Positions 42,875 through 52,546 of a DNA stretch of 64,000 bases are shown in pieces (within the stretch, counting starts at the first letter, position 1; the number at the start of each line of letters is the position of its first letter). This stretch comes from Methanocella conradii HZ254 (GTDB lineage Archaea; Halobacteriota; Methanocellia; Methanocellales; Methanocellaceae): contig NC_017034.1 in NCBI RefSeq assembly GCF_000251105.1, positions 558,001-622,000 on the forward strand, given 5' to 3'. The notes beneath the pieces are model-generated. The model was not told where the DNA came from and ran no database searches. It saw only the letters and a program-made list of their open reading frames with translations. The translations under genes were made by a program, and so were the position numbers.

Positions 42875-43717
42875 ATGGGATCTATCCTTCTCTTCTCAGA
42901 CGTGCACGCCGACGTATGCGCCCTCGAGGAGATACTTAGACTGGCTTTTTGTAGCGATTTTTCTAAGCGCTACGGCCCCCTGGAAAAGGCCATAAACCTT
43001 GGCGACGTTCTGGAGAGGGGCCACAGCCCCGCGGAGGTGGTCCGCCGCCTGATGGGCCTGAAAGGCCTGGAATCCATCCTGGGCAACCACGACGAGGCGT
43101 TCCTGTACGGGATGCCCGTGTCGGGCAGCGACTTCGAAAGCAAGCTCGTGCACGGCGAGTACAGGAGGACGGGGGAGTATAAGGAGTTCTTCAGGGGCAT
43201 GGGTAAGTGCTACGTTGACGCCAGGAATAGGCTGTACTGCGTTCATGGCGGGCCGATAGACCCCTGCGCGATCACGCCCCCAAGGTCATGCGGAGTCGAG
43301 GCGTGGCTTTACACGCAGCCCTGGCAGCGCATCTCGGCATCCAGGTACGTGGACGCGAGCGGCTACCACTATACTCCCGGGGACGCATTCGACGCGGTGA
43401 GGCCGACGTTCGGCGGCCCGGGCTTCGCCATAGTCTGCGGCCACGAGCACGAGGAGGCGGCGTACCGCCAGAAGGGATGGGTGGTCGAGGACATCCTCGA
43501 CACGCTGAAGAGAGCGTACTTCGAGATGGAGGGCAGGAAAGTGCACGAAAAAGCGCTTCCGATCGACGACGACGCCAGCTACCTCGTCCGGCTTGGCATA
43601 GCCGGTCCCGAGGGCTACGGCAAAGAAGACAGGTGCTACTTCGGGGTTTTTACAGCGGGGAAAAATCGGGCCATTTACCTGCTTAACTTTAAGCCGGAGA
43701 GGCCGGAGCATGGATGA
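42875..43717 (+). CDS. Calcineurin-like metallophosphoesterase
   Basis: A 280-residue phosphoesterase with all metal motifs: D9-x-H11 (FSDVHAD), GDVLERG (43-49), GNHDE (70-74), HGGPIDP and CGHEHEE. It resembles PrpE/ApaH-type protein or dinucleotide phosphatases. Its last 8 bases overlap the start of the HD-domain gene, so they are translationally coupled and may act on the same nucleotide pathway. Substrate unknown. Confidence 0.87.
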   Translation: MGSILLFSDVHADVCALEEILRLAFCSDFSKRYGPLEKAINLGDVLERGHSPAEVVRRLMGLKGLESILGNHDEAFLYGMPVSGSDFESKLVHGEYRRTGEYKEFFRGMGKCYVDARNRLYCVHGGPIDPCAITPPRSCGVEAWLYTQPWQRISASRYVDASGYHYTPGDAFDAVRPTFGGPGFAIVCGHEHEEAAYRQKGWVVEDILDTLKRAYFEMEGRKVHEKALPIDDDASYLVRLGIAGPEGYGKEDRCYFGVFTAGKNRAIYLLNFKPERPEHG

Positions 43718-44369
43718 TGAGGACATAGTTGCCAGGGCCCGTGAATTATCCGAATCAATCCACAGGGGCCTCGCCCCGAGCCACGATTTCTCGCACGTGG
43801 AGCGGGTGTACCGGCTGGCGGAGCGCATCGCCACGTCAGAGGGCGCGGACCTTTTCGTCGTCCGCATGGCCGCGCTCCTTCATGACATAGGCAGGGCGGA
43901 GGAGGCCAGGGCGAGCAGCGCAGACGATTGCCACGAGGAGCTTAGCGTCAGGATGGCCTCCCCCATACTGGACGGGCTGGGCGTGTCCGGGGAGAGAAAA
44001 GCCGCCATATTACACGCCATCGCCGCCCACAGGCACCGCCGGGGAGAAGAGCCGCGCACGCTCGAGGCCAAGTGCCTGTTCGACGCCGACAAGCTCGACT
44101 CGCTGGGCGCGGTGGGAGTCGCCCGCTCCTACCTGTGGCTGGGCGAGCACGGGAGGGGCGTCTACTATCCCGAGGAGGAGTACGCACACGTCGACCCTGA
44201 AGATAACAGGGCCGAGGTCGACTCCGCCCAGCGGGAGTGGCACATCAAGCTGAAATACCTCAAGGATAAGATGTACACGGCCAGTGGCAGGAAAATGGCC
44301 ATGGAAAGGCATGAGCGGATGGCACGAATACTCGACGAGATAGAGAAAGAGGTTAAGGGCGAGCGTTAA
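43710..44369 (+). CDS. HD-domain phosphohydrolase
   Basis: A 219-residue HD protein with HDFSHVERV (His 25/29), the HD pair H58-D59 in LLHDIGRA, a His in ILHAIAAHRHRR and the final Asp in FDADKLDSLG. The pattern is that of small nucleotide or metal-dependent phosphohydrolases (YedJ/PgpH-like HD). The ATG at 43710 is in the end of the metallophosphoesterase gene. The stop overlaps the convergent zinc-ribbon gene by 4 bases. Confidence 0.88.
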   Translation: MDDEDIVARARELSESIHRGLAPSHDFSHVERVYRLAERIATSEGADLFVVRMAALLHDIGRAEEARASSADDCHEELSVRMASPILDGLGVSGERKAAILHAIAAHRHRRGEEPRTLEAKCLFDADKLDSLGAVGVARSYLWLGEHGRGVYYPEEEYAHVDPEDNRAEVDSAQREWHIKLKYLKDKMYTASGRKMAMERHERMARILDEIEKEVKGER

Positions 44370-44899
44370 GTATCGATATAGAATCTGGAGACCTCGATGG
44401 GCGGTATGTCGAAGCCCGTGGGGGCGGTGCCTATTCCCGGGACCTGGCGTGCCCAGTACGCCCTCCAGTCCAGGACCTCCCGCACGGCGCAATCCTTGCA
44501 TATGCTATACTGCCATATGCCGTCCACGGAGTAGGGCGCGCCGCACTTCTTGCACTTCGCCGTGCGGAACGGGGCCTTTTTAATGAGCCGCTCCTTCTCG
44601 GCGGCAGCGGCTGCCTTGAGCTCCTTCTGGATCTCGCCATCCGTATAGGCTTCGCCAAGGTCGTACTGGCCGATCGTGGCGTACTTCTTCAAGGCGATGT
44701 CGAAGAGGCGACGGGGCAAGGAAGGCAAAAACCTTTCCAGCACCTCGCTGTAGCCTAGAGACTCGGTGAGCCAGAGCTTTTCCATCTTCTCGTACAATAG
44801 AATTGAGCAGTCCTCGCATAGGTCGTAATCCCACTTTGGGCTGGCCGCGAACTCGCGCCCGCACTCCTTGCAGGCGCGCCTATCCTTCATCGAGGTCAT
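44366..44899 (-). CDS. Double zinc-ribbon hypothetical protein
   Basis: A 177-residue protein with two four-Cys ribbons: C10-x2-C13 with C28-x2-C31, and C115-x2-C118 with C133-x2-C136. The helical middle (about 40-105) holds no other motif. The two-ribbon, helix-between design suggests a nucleic-acid or protein adaptor. I do not recognise the family. The start could be 44899 or the ATG three codons later; GGGTGATGG precedes. Confidence 0.75.
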   Translation of the reverse strand: MTSMKDRRACKECGREFAASPKWDYDLCEDCSILLYEKMEKLWLTESLGYSEVLERFLPSLPRRLFDIALKKYATIGQYDLGEAYTDGEIQKELKAAAAAEKERLIKKAPFRTAKCKKCGAPYSVDGIWQYSICKDCAVREVLDWRAYWARQVPGIGTAPTGFDIPPIEVSRFYIDT

Positions 44900-45007
44900 A
44901 CCATCACCCTGCCAGATACTACTTAGCGCTCATAGTATATATTCTTCCATGTGTCGTGCTAAAAGGCATTATATAAAAATGGCTGGTAGGGTTTGGCCCT
45001 ACCTGTA

Positions 45008-45080
45008 AGCCTCGGGCGAGGTTTGAACTCGCGACCTCGTCCTTACCAAGGACGCGCTATGCCGGCTAAGCCACCGAGGC
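45008..45080 (-). tRNA. tRNA-Thr (GGT)
   Basis: Hand-folded cloverleaf on the minus strand: acceptor GCCTCGG/CCGAGGC, anticodon stem CGTCC/GGACG with loop TTGGTAA (anticodon GGT), T arm with GTTCAAACC and discriminator U, which is usual for archaeal tRNA-Thr. CCA not encoded, no intron. Confidence 0.93.
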
Positions 45081-45193
45081 ATGTAATGCAGAGATGTAAC
45101 ACCTGTCATATTAATATTTCGGTTCTATTGCTGTGCTGAATAATAGGTGTCGTGGGGCTTAAACAAGGACACGCTTGCCGGCGTGCCAGACCA

Positions 45194-45862
45194 TTAAAGG
45201 TCTTTAAGAGCAGGCTTCGCATACGTGTAGAAGCCCTCAAGCTTCCTGGCAATCTGCTCACTCTTATTCTTCATGGCGATGCCGACTATCCTTTCCTTCT
45301 TCTTAGCGGAGTATTCGGCGGCCTGCATCAACAGCTTATATGATATTCCTCTTGCTCGCCGCATCGCCCATGCAGCGGCCTTCTTCATCCCGTAGGCCTC
45401 AAAAACGTAGGCCAAATACAAATGCGAATGATAATCAATGTTGCCCGTATCGGCCATCATGGTGGTAAAAAACCAGTACAGGCCGTTCTCGACGTCGCCT
45501 CCTAAAAAGTAAAACTCGCCGAGGCGCCTGCACAACACGCTCTTCACTTTACAGTTCCTTATGCCATCCAGGAGTATCTTTTTAGCCTCCTCGAAGTTAC
45601 CCTTATCAAAGTGATACGTGGCTGCCCAGTAATAGGGCAGGTAAAAGTCGGGCATCCTACGCATCTCGCTCTCAAAAGTGAAGACCTCCAGCTTATCCAC
45701 GTTGTTCGGGCTCTGGTAGTCCATGATGGCCTTCGAGAGGGCCGGGCTATCATTAACGTTCCGGGGGTCCTTCACGTCCTTCAGGCTCCCGTCAAACATG
45801 CCTGAAACGTCCACGCCCGGGCTTTCCTCGCCCTTACCCATCAACTTATCGAGAAGCCCCAT
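45194..45862 (-). CDS. TPR-like helical repeat protein
   Basis: A 222-residue cytoplasmic protein with helical repeats of TPR type (FYLPYYWAATYHFDKGNFEEAKKILLDGIRN, then CRRLGEFYFLGGDVENGLYWF). The ATG at 45862 has AGGTGGGA upstream; earlier in-frame starts run into the preceding gene's end. It follows the PQQ-propeller gene by 56 bases on the same strand, so they may share an mRNA. Function unknown. Confidence 0.75.
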   Translation of the reverse strand: MGLLDKLMGKGEESPGVDVSGMFDGSLKDVKDPRNVNDSPALSKAIMDYQSPNNVDKLEVFTFESEMRRMPDFYLPYYWAATYHFDKGNFEEAKKILLDGIRNCKVKSVLCRRLGEFYFLGGDVENGLYWFFTTMMADTGNIDYHSHLYLAYVFEAYGMKKAAAWAMRRARGISYKLLMQAAEYSAKKKERIVGIAMKNKSEQIARKLEGFYTYAKPALKDL

Positions 45863-45918
45863 GCATCCCACCTTTTTATAAAAGTACATCGAGCCATGAG
45901 TATTTATTTCTTTTCGAA

Positions 45919-47121
45919 TCAACCTTTCAGTGCGTACAGCTTCCCGCCATCAGTCTTCGCATACACCGTGTCGTCAGGCCCTATATATACCTGCTCCCAT
46001 CGGCTCCCGTCCCCTGAGCTATACGTGTATTTGAGCGTTCCATCCTTTCCGATGACGTAGAGCACAGGGGATGGCTGGCCGCCGCTATTGGATACCGTGT
46101 CGATACATACTATGTCCCTGCCAGGGTATATGAGGGGCGCGGCGCTGCTATTGAACTGCCGATTCCACTTGAGGGAGCCATACAGGTCAAGCGCATAAAG
46201 CGTCGCCAGGTCCTTACCAGAGTCTCCGATGACGTACACCGTGTCGTTGTAAACTGCAGGCGTGTAGCTCAGGTTGGCGTTATTAGTGACCACCGGGTTG
46301 AACTTGCCTATCATTTCGCCCCGCTCGTTCAGGACGTGGACGGTGCCCCATAGGTAGAAGAGGTATAGGCGGCTTTTCTCGTCTACCACCAGGCTGTACT
46401 GGCCCAGGTACGCCATCGAGTGGTCCCAGGTCTGGTTCCCGCTGGCGTCGACATGATACAATACTCCAGAATACTCGTCGTAGACGAGGACGCCCCCAAT
46501 GCTCGCGGGCCTCAGCCTCATGCTGGCAGTATACTTCTCGCAATAGGAGGACCAGAGAGTGCCGCCATCAGGCGACATGCAGCACAGGTAAACCTCGGCG
46601 ATGCGGCCCGGAGGGCGCATGAAAAAGTAGACGTTTCCGCTGCCATCCACAACCGGGTCTGAGACCACCAGGGAGGCGCTCCACTTCTCTTTTCCCGAGG
46701 CGTCGATGGCCGACAAAATGGCCCCCGATCTGAGGTAGATGGTGTCATCGGGGCCTATGAGCGGCGGATGGTCCATTCCCATGCCTGTCAGCGCTCTCAC
46801 CGTCCCGTTCTCGTATATGGCGCTGAGGCCGCGGCCCATAGAATAGACGTAGAGCGTGCCGTTATAATATGCAGAGTATAGAACGTCTGGGTACCGGACG
46901 GCCCAGATGATGGAGCCTTTCGCATTCACCAGCGAAACGTTGGAGGCGCTTATGACGTAAAGGCTCTCGTTCGCCGGGTATATCTTTAATACCGGGTCGT
47001 CTCCCCCCATTTCCCAGTTGAGCGCCGCTCCCCCCAGCCTGTATGCCATGAGGGCTAGGGCGGATATGAAAATAATGATCGCCATAGCCGTGACTACCTT
47101 GACGAGCGTAGAGCCTTGCAT
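45919..47121 (-). CDS. Membrane-anchored PQQ-type beta-propeller protein
   Basis: A 400-residue protein with one N-terminal membrane helix (VKVVTAMAIIIFISALALMAYRLG) and a large extracytoplasmic domain of repeated four-stranded blades (for example GSIIWAVRYPDV, GTLYVYSMGRGLSAIYENGT, DGGTLWSS, YALDLYGSLKWNRQF) of the PQQ/WD40-like type. The lack of PQQ-binding catalytic residues suggests a binding rather than enzymatic role. Surface or assembly function inferred. Confidence 0.82.
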   Translation of the reverse strand: MQGSTLVKVVTAMAIIIFISALALMAYRLGGAALNWEMGGDDPVLKIYPANESLYVISASNVSLVNAKGSIIWAVRYPDVLYSAYYNGTLYVYSMGRGLSAIYENGTVRALTGMGMDHPPLIGPDDTIYLRSGAILSAIDASGKEKWSASLVVSDPVVDGSGNVYFFMRPPGRIAEVYLCCMSPDGGTLWSSYCEKYTASMRLRPASIGGVLVYDEYSGVLYHVDASGNQTWDHSMAYLGQYSLVVDEKSRLYLFYLWGTVHVLNERGEMIGKFNPVVTNNANLSYTPAVYNDTVYVIGDSGKDLATLYALDLYGSLKWNRQFNSSAAPLIYPGRDIVCIDTVSNSGGQPSPVLYVIGKDGTLKYTYSSGDGSRWEQVYIGPDDTVYAKTDGGKLYALKG

Positions 47122-47262
47122 TTTTAGGTTCCCCGGCGTTACAAAGCCAGTATTATGCGATAATAAAGCCCTAACTTAGATAAACCTTATGTCGTGTTGA
47201 GATAGAAAGCTACACTGCGAAAGGTATATGGCGTTCGATGGAGTTCTTTCATCGTCCGGCAG

Positions 47263-48360
47263 GTGAGCCATACGAGGGTTGCCATCTTTCACGATTACTT
47301 CAGCTTTATCGGTGGAGGGGAGAAGCTCGTGCTGACGCTTGCGCGCCACCTTGGAGCTGACGTCATAACGACTGACGTGGAGCGGGGACTCATCTCTAAG
47401 ATGGGCTTTAGCGACGTGAACGTGCTCAGCCTAGGCTCCCTGGTAAAGGCCATGCCCCTGAAGCAGATACAGGCCACGCTGAAGTTCGCCACATGCGATT
47501 TTAGAGGAAAGTATGATTTTTACATTTTCAGCGGAAACTGGGCACACTATGCGGCTAAAAGGCATAGGCCAAACCTGATGTACTGCTATACGCCAGTAAG
47601 GGTCTTCTATGACCAGCGCCGTAATACAATTAATTCGCTGAAGAATCCGCTGGCCAGGCTGGCGGCAGCTATCTGGACATCAATTCATAGTCGCTTTGAT
47701 AAAAAATCCATAAAAAGCGTAGAGAGGATAGCAACAACCAGCAATAACACAGCAAAACGCATCGAGAAGTATTATAATCGTAGGGCTGTGGTCGTATATC
47801 CCCCCTGTGATACGTCACGGTTTCATTACCTGTGCGATGACGGCTTTTGGCTGTCCGTAAACAGGCTGTATCCGGAAAAACGCATCGAGATACAATTAAA
47901 AGCATTTGAGCGAATGCCTGACGAGCGCCTAATCATAGTCGGTAATAGTGGAAACGGGGACCACTCGGTGGCATATGCCAAAAATTTGAAGGCCATGCTT
48001 CCTCCGAACGTGAGCATTTATAGCGACATGCCTGAGGAGAAGCTGATTGACTTGTATGGAAGGTGTAGGGGGGTGATTTCGACCGCTGTTGAAGAGGATT
48101 TTGGCATGACCGCCGTGGAGGCTATGGCGAGCGGCAAGCCCGTGATCGCCCCCAGGGAGGGGGGATACCTCGAGTCTATAATAGATGGAGAGACGGGATT
48201 GCTCATCGAATGCACCCCAGAAGCCCTCATAAAAGCCGTAAAGACAATATCAAAAGACCCTTCAAGTTTCAAGGAAGCCTGTATCAAGCGAGCCGAAGAG
48301 TTCGACGTGAGCGTATTTATAAAAAACATTAAAAGCGTCATACAAGATTCACGGCTATAA
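47263..48360 (+). CDS. Glycosyltransferase family 4
   Basis: A 365-residue GT-B enzyme, first gene of the polysaccharide locus. The N-terminal domain begins RVAIFHDYFSFIGGGEKLVLTLARHLGADV. The C-terminal catalytic motif is EEDFGMTAVEAMASGKPVIAPREGG. Start GTG at 47263; TATA (AAGGTATATGG) lies about 38 bases upstream. Donor and acceptor are unknown; context says surface glycan assembly on the cytoplasmic side. Confidence 0.88.
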   Translation: MSHTRVAIFHDYFSFIGGGEKLVLTLARHLGADVITTDVERGLISKMGFSDVNVLSLGSLVKAMPLKQIQATLKFATCDFRGKYDFYIFSGNWAHYAAKRHRPNLMYCYTPVRVFYDQRRNTINSLKNPLARLAAAIWTSIHSRFDKKSIKSVERIATTSNNTAKRIEKYYNRRAVVVYPPCDTSRFHYLCDDGFWLSVNRLYPEKRIEIQLKAFERMPDERLIIVGNSGNGDHSVAYAKNLKAMLPPNVSIYSDMPEEKLIDLYGRCRGVISTAVEEDFGMTAVEAMASGKPVIAPREGGYLESIIDGETGLLIECTPEALIKAVKTISKDPSSFKEACIKRAEEFDVSVFIKNIKSVIQDSRL

Positions 48361-48482
48361 TAATTTAAAATAAATCATTTCTTATTTCCAGGCCCGGCAT
48401 TTAATATTGGCATAAAGACGCCTGCATTCCGATAATAAATAGACAAACCCATATAATTATAAAAATAAATGTATACTAAGTG

Positions 48483-49463
48483 ATGGGGCCAGGTGCACTT
48501 TCTAAAATCCGTCCATTAGTATCAGTGATCATCGTTAATTATAATGGCAAGAGATTTTTAGATAAATGCCTATCATCCGTAGAAGCCCAGACGTACCGTC
48601 ACTTCGAGACGATTCTCGTCGATAACGGCTCAACCGATGGGTCGCTAGAGTTTGTAAAGAGTCGATTCCCCGAGGTGCACATCATATCAAATAATGAGAA
48701 CTTCGGATTCTCAAAGGCCAACAACGTGGGCATATCGGCATCCAGAGGCGCGTTTATCGCTACGCTGAATAATGACACGGAGGCACGGCCCCGATGGCTG
48801 GAAGCCCTCGTCGATGTCATGCTATCCGAAGATAACGTGGGCATGTGCGCGTCTAAGATGCTCTTCATGAATAGCCCCCGGGTCATTAACTCAACGGGGA
48901 TCTGCATCTCAAGGAGCGGGGCGAGCTGGGATAGGGGAATGTTTGAGCCGGACCGTGGACAATATGACTCTATCGAAGAGGTATTCGGCCCGTGCGCCGG
49001 AGCCGCACTATACAGGAGAACCATGCTCGATGAGGTGGGGCTATTCGACGAGAGCTTTTTCGCATATATGGAGGACGTCGACCTGGCATTCCGTGCACGC
49101 TTAAAGGGCTGGAAGTGCCTTTACGTGCCCGATGCAGTGGTATATCATCACCACGGCGGCACTGCTGGGTACATGTCTGACTTGTCCGTCTATTATGGCA
49201 ATCGCAACATCATCTGGAACTTCATAAAAAATTACCCTGCACCATTACTTTTGACCTCTTTGATCTGGGCAATAGGCCGTAACCTGGCCGTCTTGCCATA
49301 CTACGCGTTGAAAGGGCATGGTAGAGCTGCGCTTCGAGCAAAGGTCGATGCCCTTAAAGGACTTCCGGCGATGGCGGCCGGGAGGGCCGGAGGCAAAAGC
49401 GATGTATCCAGGTTTATCCATACCTGGGCACGCGTACCGTCGCCTCGAAAGATGCCACCATAA
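48483..49463 (+). CDS. Glycosyltransferase family 2 (rhamnosyltransferase-like)
   Basis: A 326-residue GT-A enzyme. It has VSVIIVNYNGKRFLDKCLSSV, the acidic motifs ILVDNGSTDGS and NNDTEARPRWLEAL (DxD-type metal site) and FAYMEDVDLAFRARLKGWK. It resembles the WbbL/RfbF-like rhamnosyltransferases. The C-terminal part (about 250-326) has one or two hydrophobic segments that may attach it to the membrane. The ATG at 48483 is about 25 bases from a TATAATTATAAAA box, suggesting its own leaderless promoter within the cluster. Confidence 0.87.
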   Translation: MGPGALSKIRPLVSVIIVNYNGKRFLDKCLSSVEAQTYRHFETILVDNGSTDGSLEFVKSRFPEVHIISNNENFGFSKANNVGISASRGAFIATLNNDTEARPRWLEALVDVMLSEDNVGMCASKMLFMNSPRVINSTGICISRSGASWDRGMFEPDRGQYDSIEEVFGPCAGAALYRRTMLDEVGLFDESFFAYMEDVDLAFRARLKGWKCLYVPDAVVYHHHGGTAGYMSDLSVYYGNRNIIWNFIKNYPAPLLLTSLIWAIGRNLAVLPYYALKGHGRAALRAKVDALKGLPAMAAGRAGGKSDVSRFIHTWARVPSPRKMPP

Positions 49464-49534
49464 ATATTATAAGCTCGTAACGGCCTCAGAACTGCACGGG
49501 ATGCACACTGTGCCCTGCGTTCGGGGGACGGCCT

Positions 49535-50575
49535 TTGGAGACGCTTAACATTTGTATAGGAACGTACAGGCTTGCGAAAGGGAATGGCATCGACATATCC
49601 GTATACCAGTTTGCCCGTGAGCTTGCCAAACGCCATAACGTGACGATAGCAGTGATGCATAGCGATATGGACCTCCATGAAATAGACGTCCTAAAGTATC
49701 GCATCGGCTTTGGCGATGGCATCTTAGGTGCAGCAAAAGACCTCGATAAGCATCACTTCGATCTCATATCGACACATTACTCTCCTTTCGACCTAATCGC
49801 ATCGCGTACCCGAATACCTCATTACCTGCATGACCCTGGGGTGCCACCTTTCAAGAAGTTGCGGTGGATAAGGGAAAAACGCTTTTGGCTCATCGTGAAT
49901 ACGACCAGGCTCCTTTCTGCAGGCAAAGCGCAGTGCGTCCTCCCCATATCTGACTACCTGGGCAGAGAGTTCAAGAGAAAATACTGCTATGGCGGGCGTA
50001 TGAAGGTACTGCCCTATGGCATTCAATTTCCAGTGCAGGAACCGTCCGGGGAGGCGGCTTATAAAAAATATGTACTATATGTGGGTAGGCACACTCGGTA
50101 TAAGGGCGTCCACACGCTTTTTGAGATATTCCGTGAGGTGAAAAAGGAGGTTGGCGACGTCCATCTAGTTACAATAGGCACGCAGGAAGCGGGGTATAAG
50201 GAGCGACTGGAGGCCCTGGCCTCGGAGATAGGCGACGTGCACATGCTCGGATACGTGCCGGAAGTGTGGAGCTATTATAAGCACGCGTCCGTATATGCCA
50301 CTTGCTCTGAGTGGGAAGGCCAGGATAGGCCCGTCATCGAAGCCCAGTATATGGGTAAGCCCGTGGTAGCGTTTAATAATTGCTCGCACCCGGAGGTCGT
50401 GTTTCATGGCATGCTTGCTAACGACCGGAAAGAGTTCAAGGACGCCCTGATCAAATATCTAAAAGAAGATAATACGGATATGTCGGCGAGGAAAAAGGTA
50501 GAGGAAAAATTTTCCATAGAGGGCATGGCCTATAAATTTATTGATATCGTGAAAGGTGCGACTGATGGCCCGTAA
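49535..50575 (+). CDS. Glycosyltransferase family 4
   Basis: A 346-residue GT4 with NICIGTYRLAKGNGIDISVYQFARELAKRHNV at the N-terminus and YVLYVGRHTRYKGVHTLFEIFREV plus CSEWEGQDRPVIEAQYMGKPVVAFNN in the C-domain. The catalytic E-x7-E reads EWEGQDRPVIE, with the second Glu kept. Start TTG at 49535, with GGGGGAC upstream. Its 3' end overlaps the next GT gene by 11 bases. Confidence 0.85.
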   Translation: METLNICIGTYRLAKGNGIDISVYQFARELAKRHNVTIAVMHSDMDLHEIDVLKYRIGFGDGILGAAKDLDKHHFDLISTHYSPFDLIASRTRIPHYLHDPGVPPFKKLRWIREKRFWLIVNTTRLLSAGKAQCVLPISDYLGREFKRKYCYGGRMKVLPYGIQFPVQEPSGEAAYKKYVLYVGRHTRYKGVHTLFEIFREVKKEVGDVHLVTIGTQEAGYKERLEALASEIGDVHMLGYVPEVWSYYKHASVYATCSEWEGQDRPVIEAQYMGKPVVAFNNCSHPEVVFHGMLANDRKEFKDALIKYLKEDNTDMSARKKVEEKFSIEGMAYKFIDIVKGATDGP

Positions 50576-51746
50576 GATAGCAATAGTGGTGCAGAGATAT
50601 GGCAAAGAAGTGCTGGGCGGCTCAGAGTCGCTGGCCGCCGACGTCGCAGCATGCCTTTCAACAGTCTATGACGTGGAGGTGCTTACCACTTGCGCTAAAG
50701 ATTACGTCACCTGGAAGAATGAGTTTCCTGAGGGTGCGACAATAGAGGATGGCATAAAGGTCAGGCGCTTTGCCGTGGACCGGCCCAGACATGCTTTATT
50801 CAGCTACTGGAATTGGCTATTGATGTATGTACCGCACTTTGAGTGGATGGAGAAGGTGTGGATTCGCATGCAGGGTCCCTACTCATCCGGGCTCATTAAC
50901 TATGTGAAGGAGCGACGCAATGAGTATGACACGTTCATCTTCGTGACCTATTTGTATGGGACGACCTTTTATTGCCTCCCTCATGTCGCCGAGAAGGCGA
51001 TACTGCTGCCTACCGCCCATAACGAGCCTTACATTCACTTTAGGATTTATCGTGACATCTTCGGGGCTGCAAAATGGCTGATTTTCCTGACGGAGGAAGA
51101 AAAAGCGCTCACTGACGGCATATTTGGCACAGAAAAGAAGGGGACGGTCATCGGAGCCCCTATTAAAGAATTGGAAGCATTCGCCAACGGCTTCCGCGAG
51201 AAATATGGCATATTTTCCCCGTTTATATTGTATGTTGGACGGGTGGATAAGCTCAAGAATGTGCAAGTTTTATTAAATTATTTTGAGCGATATCGCATGG
51301 AGCGGAAGAACGACATAAAGCTCGTATTATGTGGCTCGGGGCCTTTGAAGGTGAGCCAGGATGGCGTCGTGTGCACCGGATTCATGCCGGAAGAGGATAA
51401 GTATGGTGCCATTAGGGCAGCTATAGCCGTTGTACTTCCATCGCGGTACGAGAGCTTTTCATATTCCATGCTAGAAGCAATGCTATGCTGTACTCCTACG
51501 CTGGTAAACGGTGAATGCCATGTGCTCAAGGGGCATTGCGAAAAAAGTAGGGGAGGCATGTGCTATAATTCTTATGAAGAGTTCAGAGATGCCCTTGACG
51601 CCGTGTTAGGCGATCCAGGCTTACGCAAGCGTATGGGCGAGGCGGGAAGGGCATACGTCATGGAACATTATTCTATGGACGCTGTAAGGAAAAAATATAT
51701 AACGACTATAGATGATTTAATAAATGGCTGGCAAAGGACTTCTTAA
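50565..51746 (+). CDS. Glycosyltransferase family 4
   Basis: A 393-residue GT4 (MARKIAIVVQRYGKEVLGGSESLAADVAACL). The C-terminal domain has YVGRVDKLKNVQVLLNYFERYR and LPSRYESFSYSMLEAMLCCTPTLVNG. The ATG at 50565 follows AAGGTG and lies in the end of the preceding GT gene. It is followed, 18 bases later, by the exporter genes. Sugar specificity unknown. Confidence 0.87.
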   Translation: MARKIAIVVQRYGKEVLGGSESLAADVAACLSTVYDVEVLTTCAKDYVTWKNEFPEGATIEDGIKVRRFAVDRPRHALFSYWNWLLMYVPHFEWMEKVWIRMQGPYSSGLINYVKERRNEYDTFIFVTYLYGTTFYCLPHVAEKAILLPTAHNEPYIHFRIYRDIFGAAKWLIFLTEEEKALTDGIFGTEKKGTVIGAPIKELEAFANGFREKYGIFSPFILYVGRVDKLKNVQVLLNYFERYRMERKNDIKLVLCGSGPLKVSQDGVVCTGFMPEEDKYGAIRAAIAVVLPSRYESFSYSMLEAMLCCTPTLVNGECHVLKGHCEKSRGGMCYNSYEEFRDALDAVLGDPGLRKRMGEAGRAYVMEHYSMDAVRKKYITTIDDLINGWQRTS

Positions 51747-51764
51747 TTTTTTTAGGTGAGCGGC

Positions 51765-52544
51765 ATGGTAGGTATAAAGGAAATATGGGAATATCGCGGC
51801 TTAATAAAAAAGCTTGCCATCACTGACCTCAAGGTTCGCTATAAGAACTCAGTGCTTGGCATACTCTGGTCGCTCCTGCAGCCGCTCATGATGTTTCTCG
51901 TGTTACTTATTGTATTCACGGGATTGATGCTTAACCGCTCCATCGAGCATTATCCGCTTTTCCTATTATTGGGCATCATTGGATGGGGCTTTTTTGATAA
52001 GGCCACCGGGTTCAGCCTCGGCAGCGTCGTGGGAAAGCCACAATTGGTAAAAAAGATATACTTTCCCAGAGAAGTGCTGGTAATTAGCGCTTGCCTGACT
52101 GCGCTTATGATGTCGCTAATCGAGTTCATCGTGTTCGGCTTTTTCATGCTGGCCTTCGGCGTGCTCCCAACGTGGCTGGTCATATTCTTCCCCATCGTGT
52201 TATTGATCGAATTTATGCTAGCTCTGGGCGTCTCTCTGGCGATATCATCATTAAACGTGATATGGCGGGACGTGCAGTGGATATGGCCGGTCGTCATGCA
52301 GGCGGGGTTCTTTTTAACTCCCATCATGTACTCGCTTGACTTGTTCAATGGAATCCCACATGCGTGGGTATTGCAGCTTAACCCTATGACCGCCATCCTT
52401 GACTCGATGCGATATATCTTTATTAATAGGCCAGCCCCTATTCTAAATGACATGGCGTATGCGACAGCCTTCGCACTTGTTATGATGGCTATAGGAGTGT
52501 TCATTTTCAGTAGGCTTGAGCCCAGGTTTGGGGAGGAGGTATAG
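51765..52544 (+). CDS. Polysaccharide ABC exporter, membrane subunit (Wzm-type)
   Basis: A 259-residue ABC-2 permease with six membrane helices and the family N-terminus YRGLIKKLAITDLKVRYKNSVLGILWSLLQPLMMFLVLLIVF. It pairs with the ATPase that follows to export a lipid-linked glycan. The ATG at 51765 has AGGTGAG five bases upstream; the GTG at 51756 lies inside that site. Two bases separate its stop from the next start. Confidence 0.92.
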   Translation: MVGIKEIWEYRGLIKKLAITDLKVRYKNSVLGILWSLLQPLMMFLVLLIVFTGLMLNRSIEHYPLFLLLGIIGWGFFDKATGFSLGSVVGKPQLVKKIYFPREVLVISACLTALMMSLIEFIVFGFFMLAFGVLPTWLVIFFPIVLLIEFMLALGVSLAISSLNVIWRDVQWIWPVVMQAGFFLTPIMYSLDLFNGIPHAWVLQLNPMTAILDSMRYIFINRPAPILNDMAYATAFALVMMAIGVFIFSRLEPRFGEEV

Positions 52545-52546
52545 CC

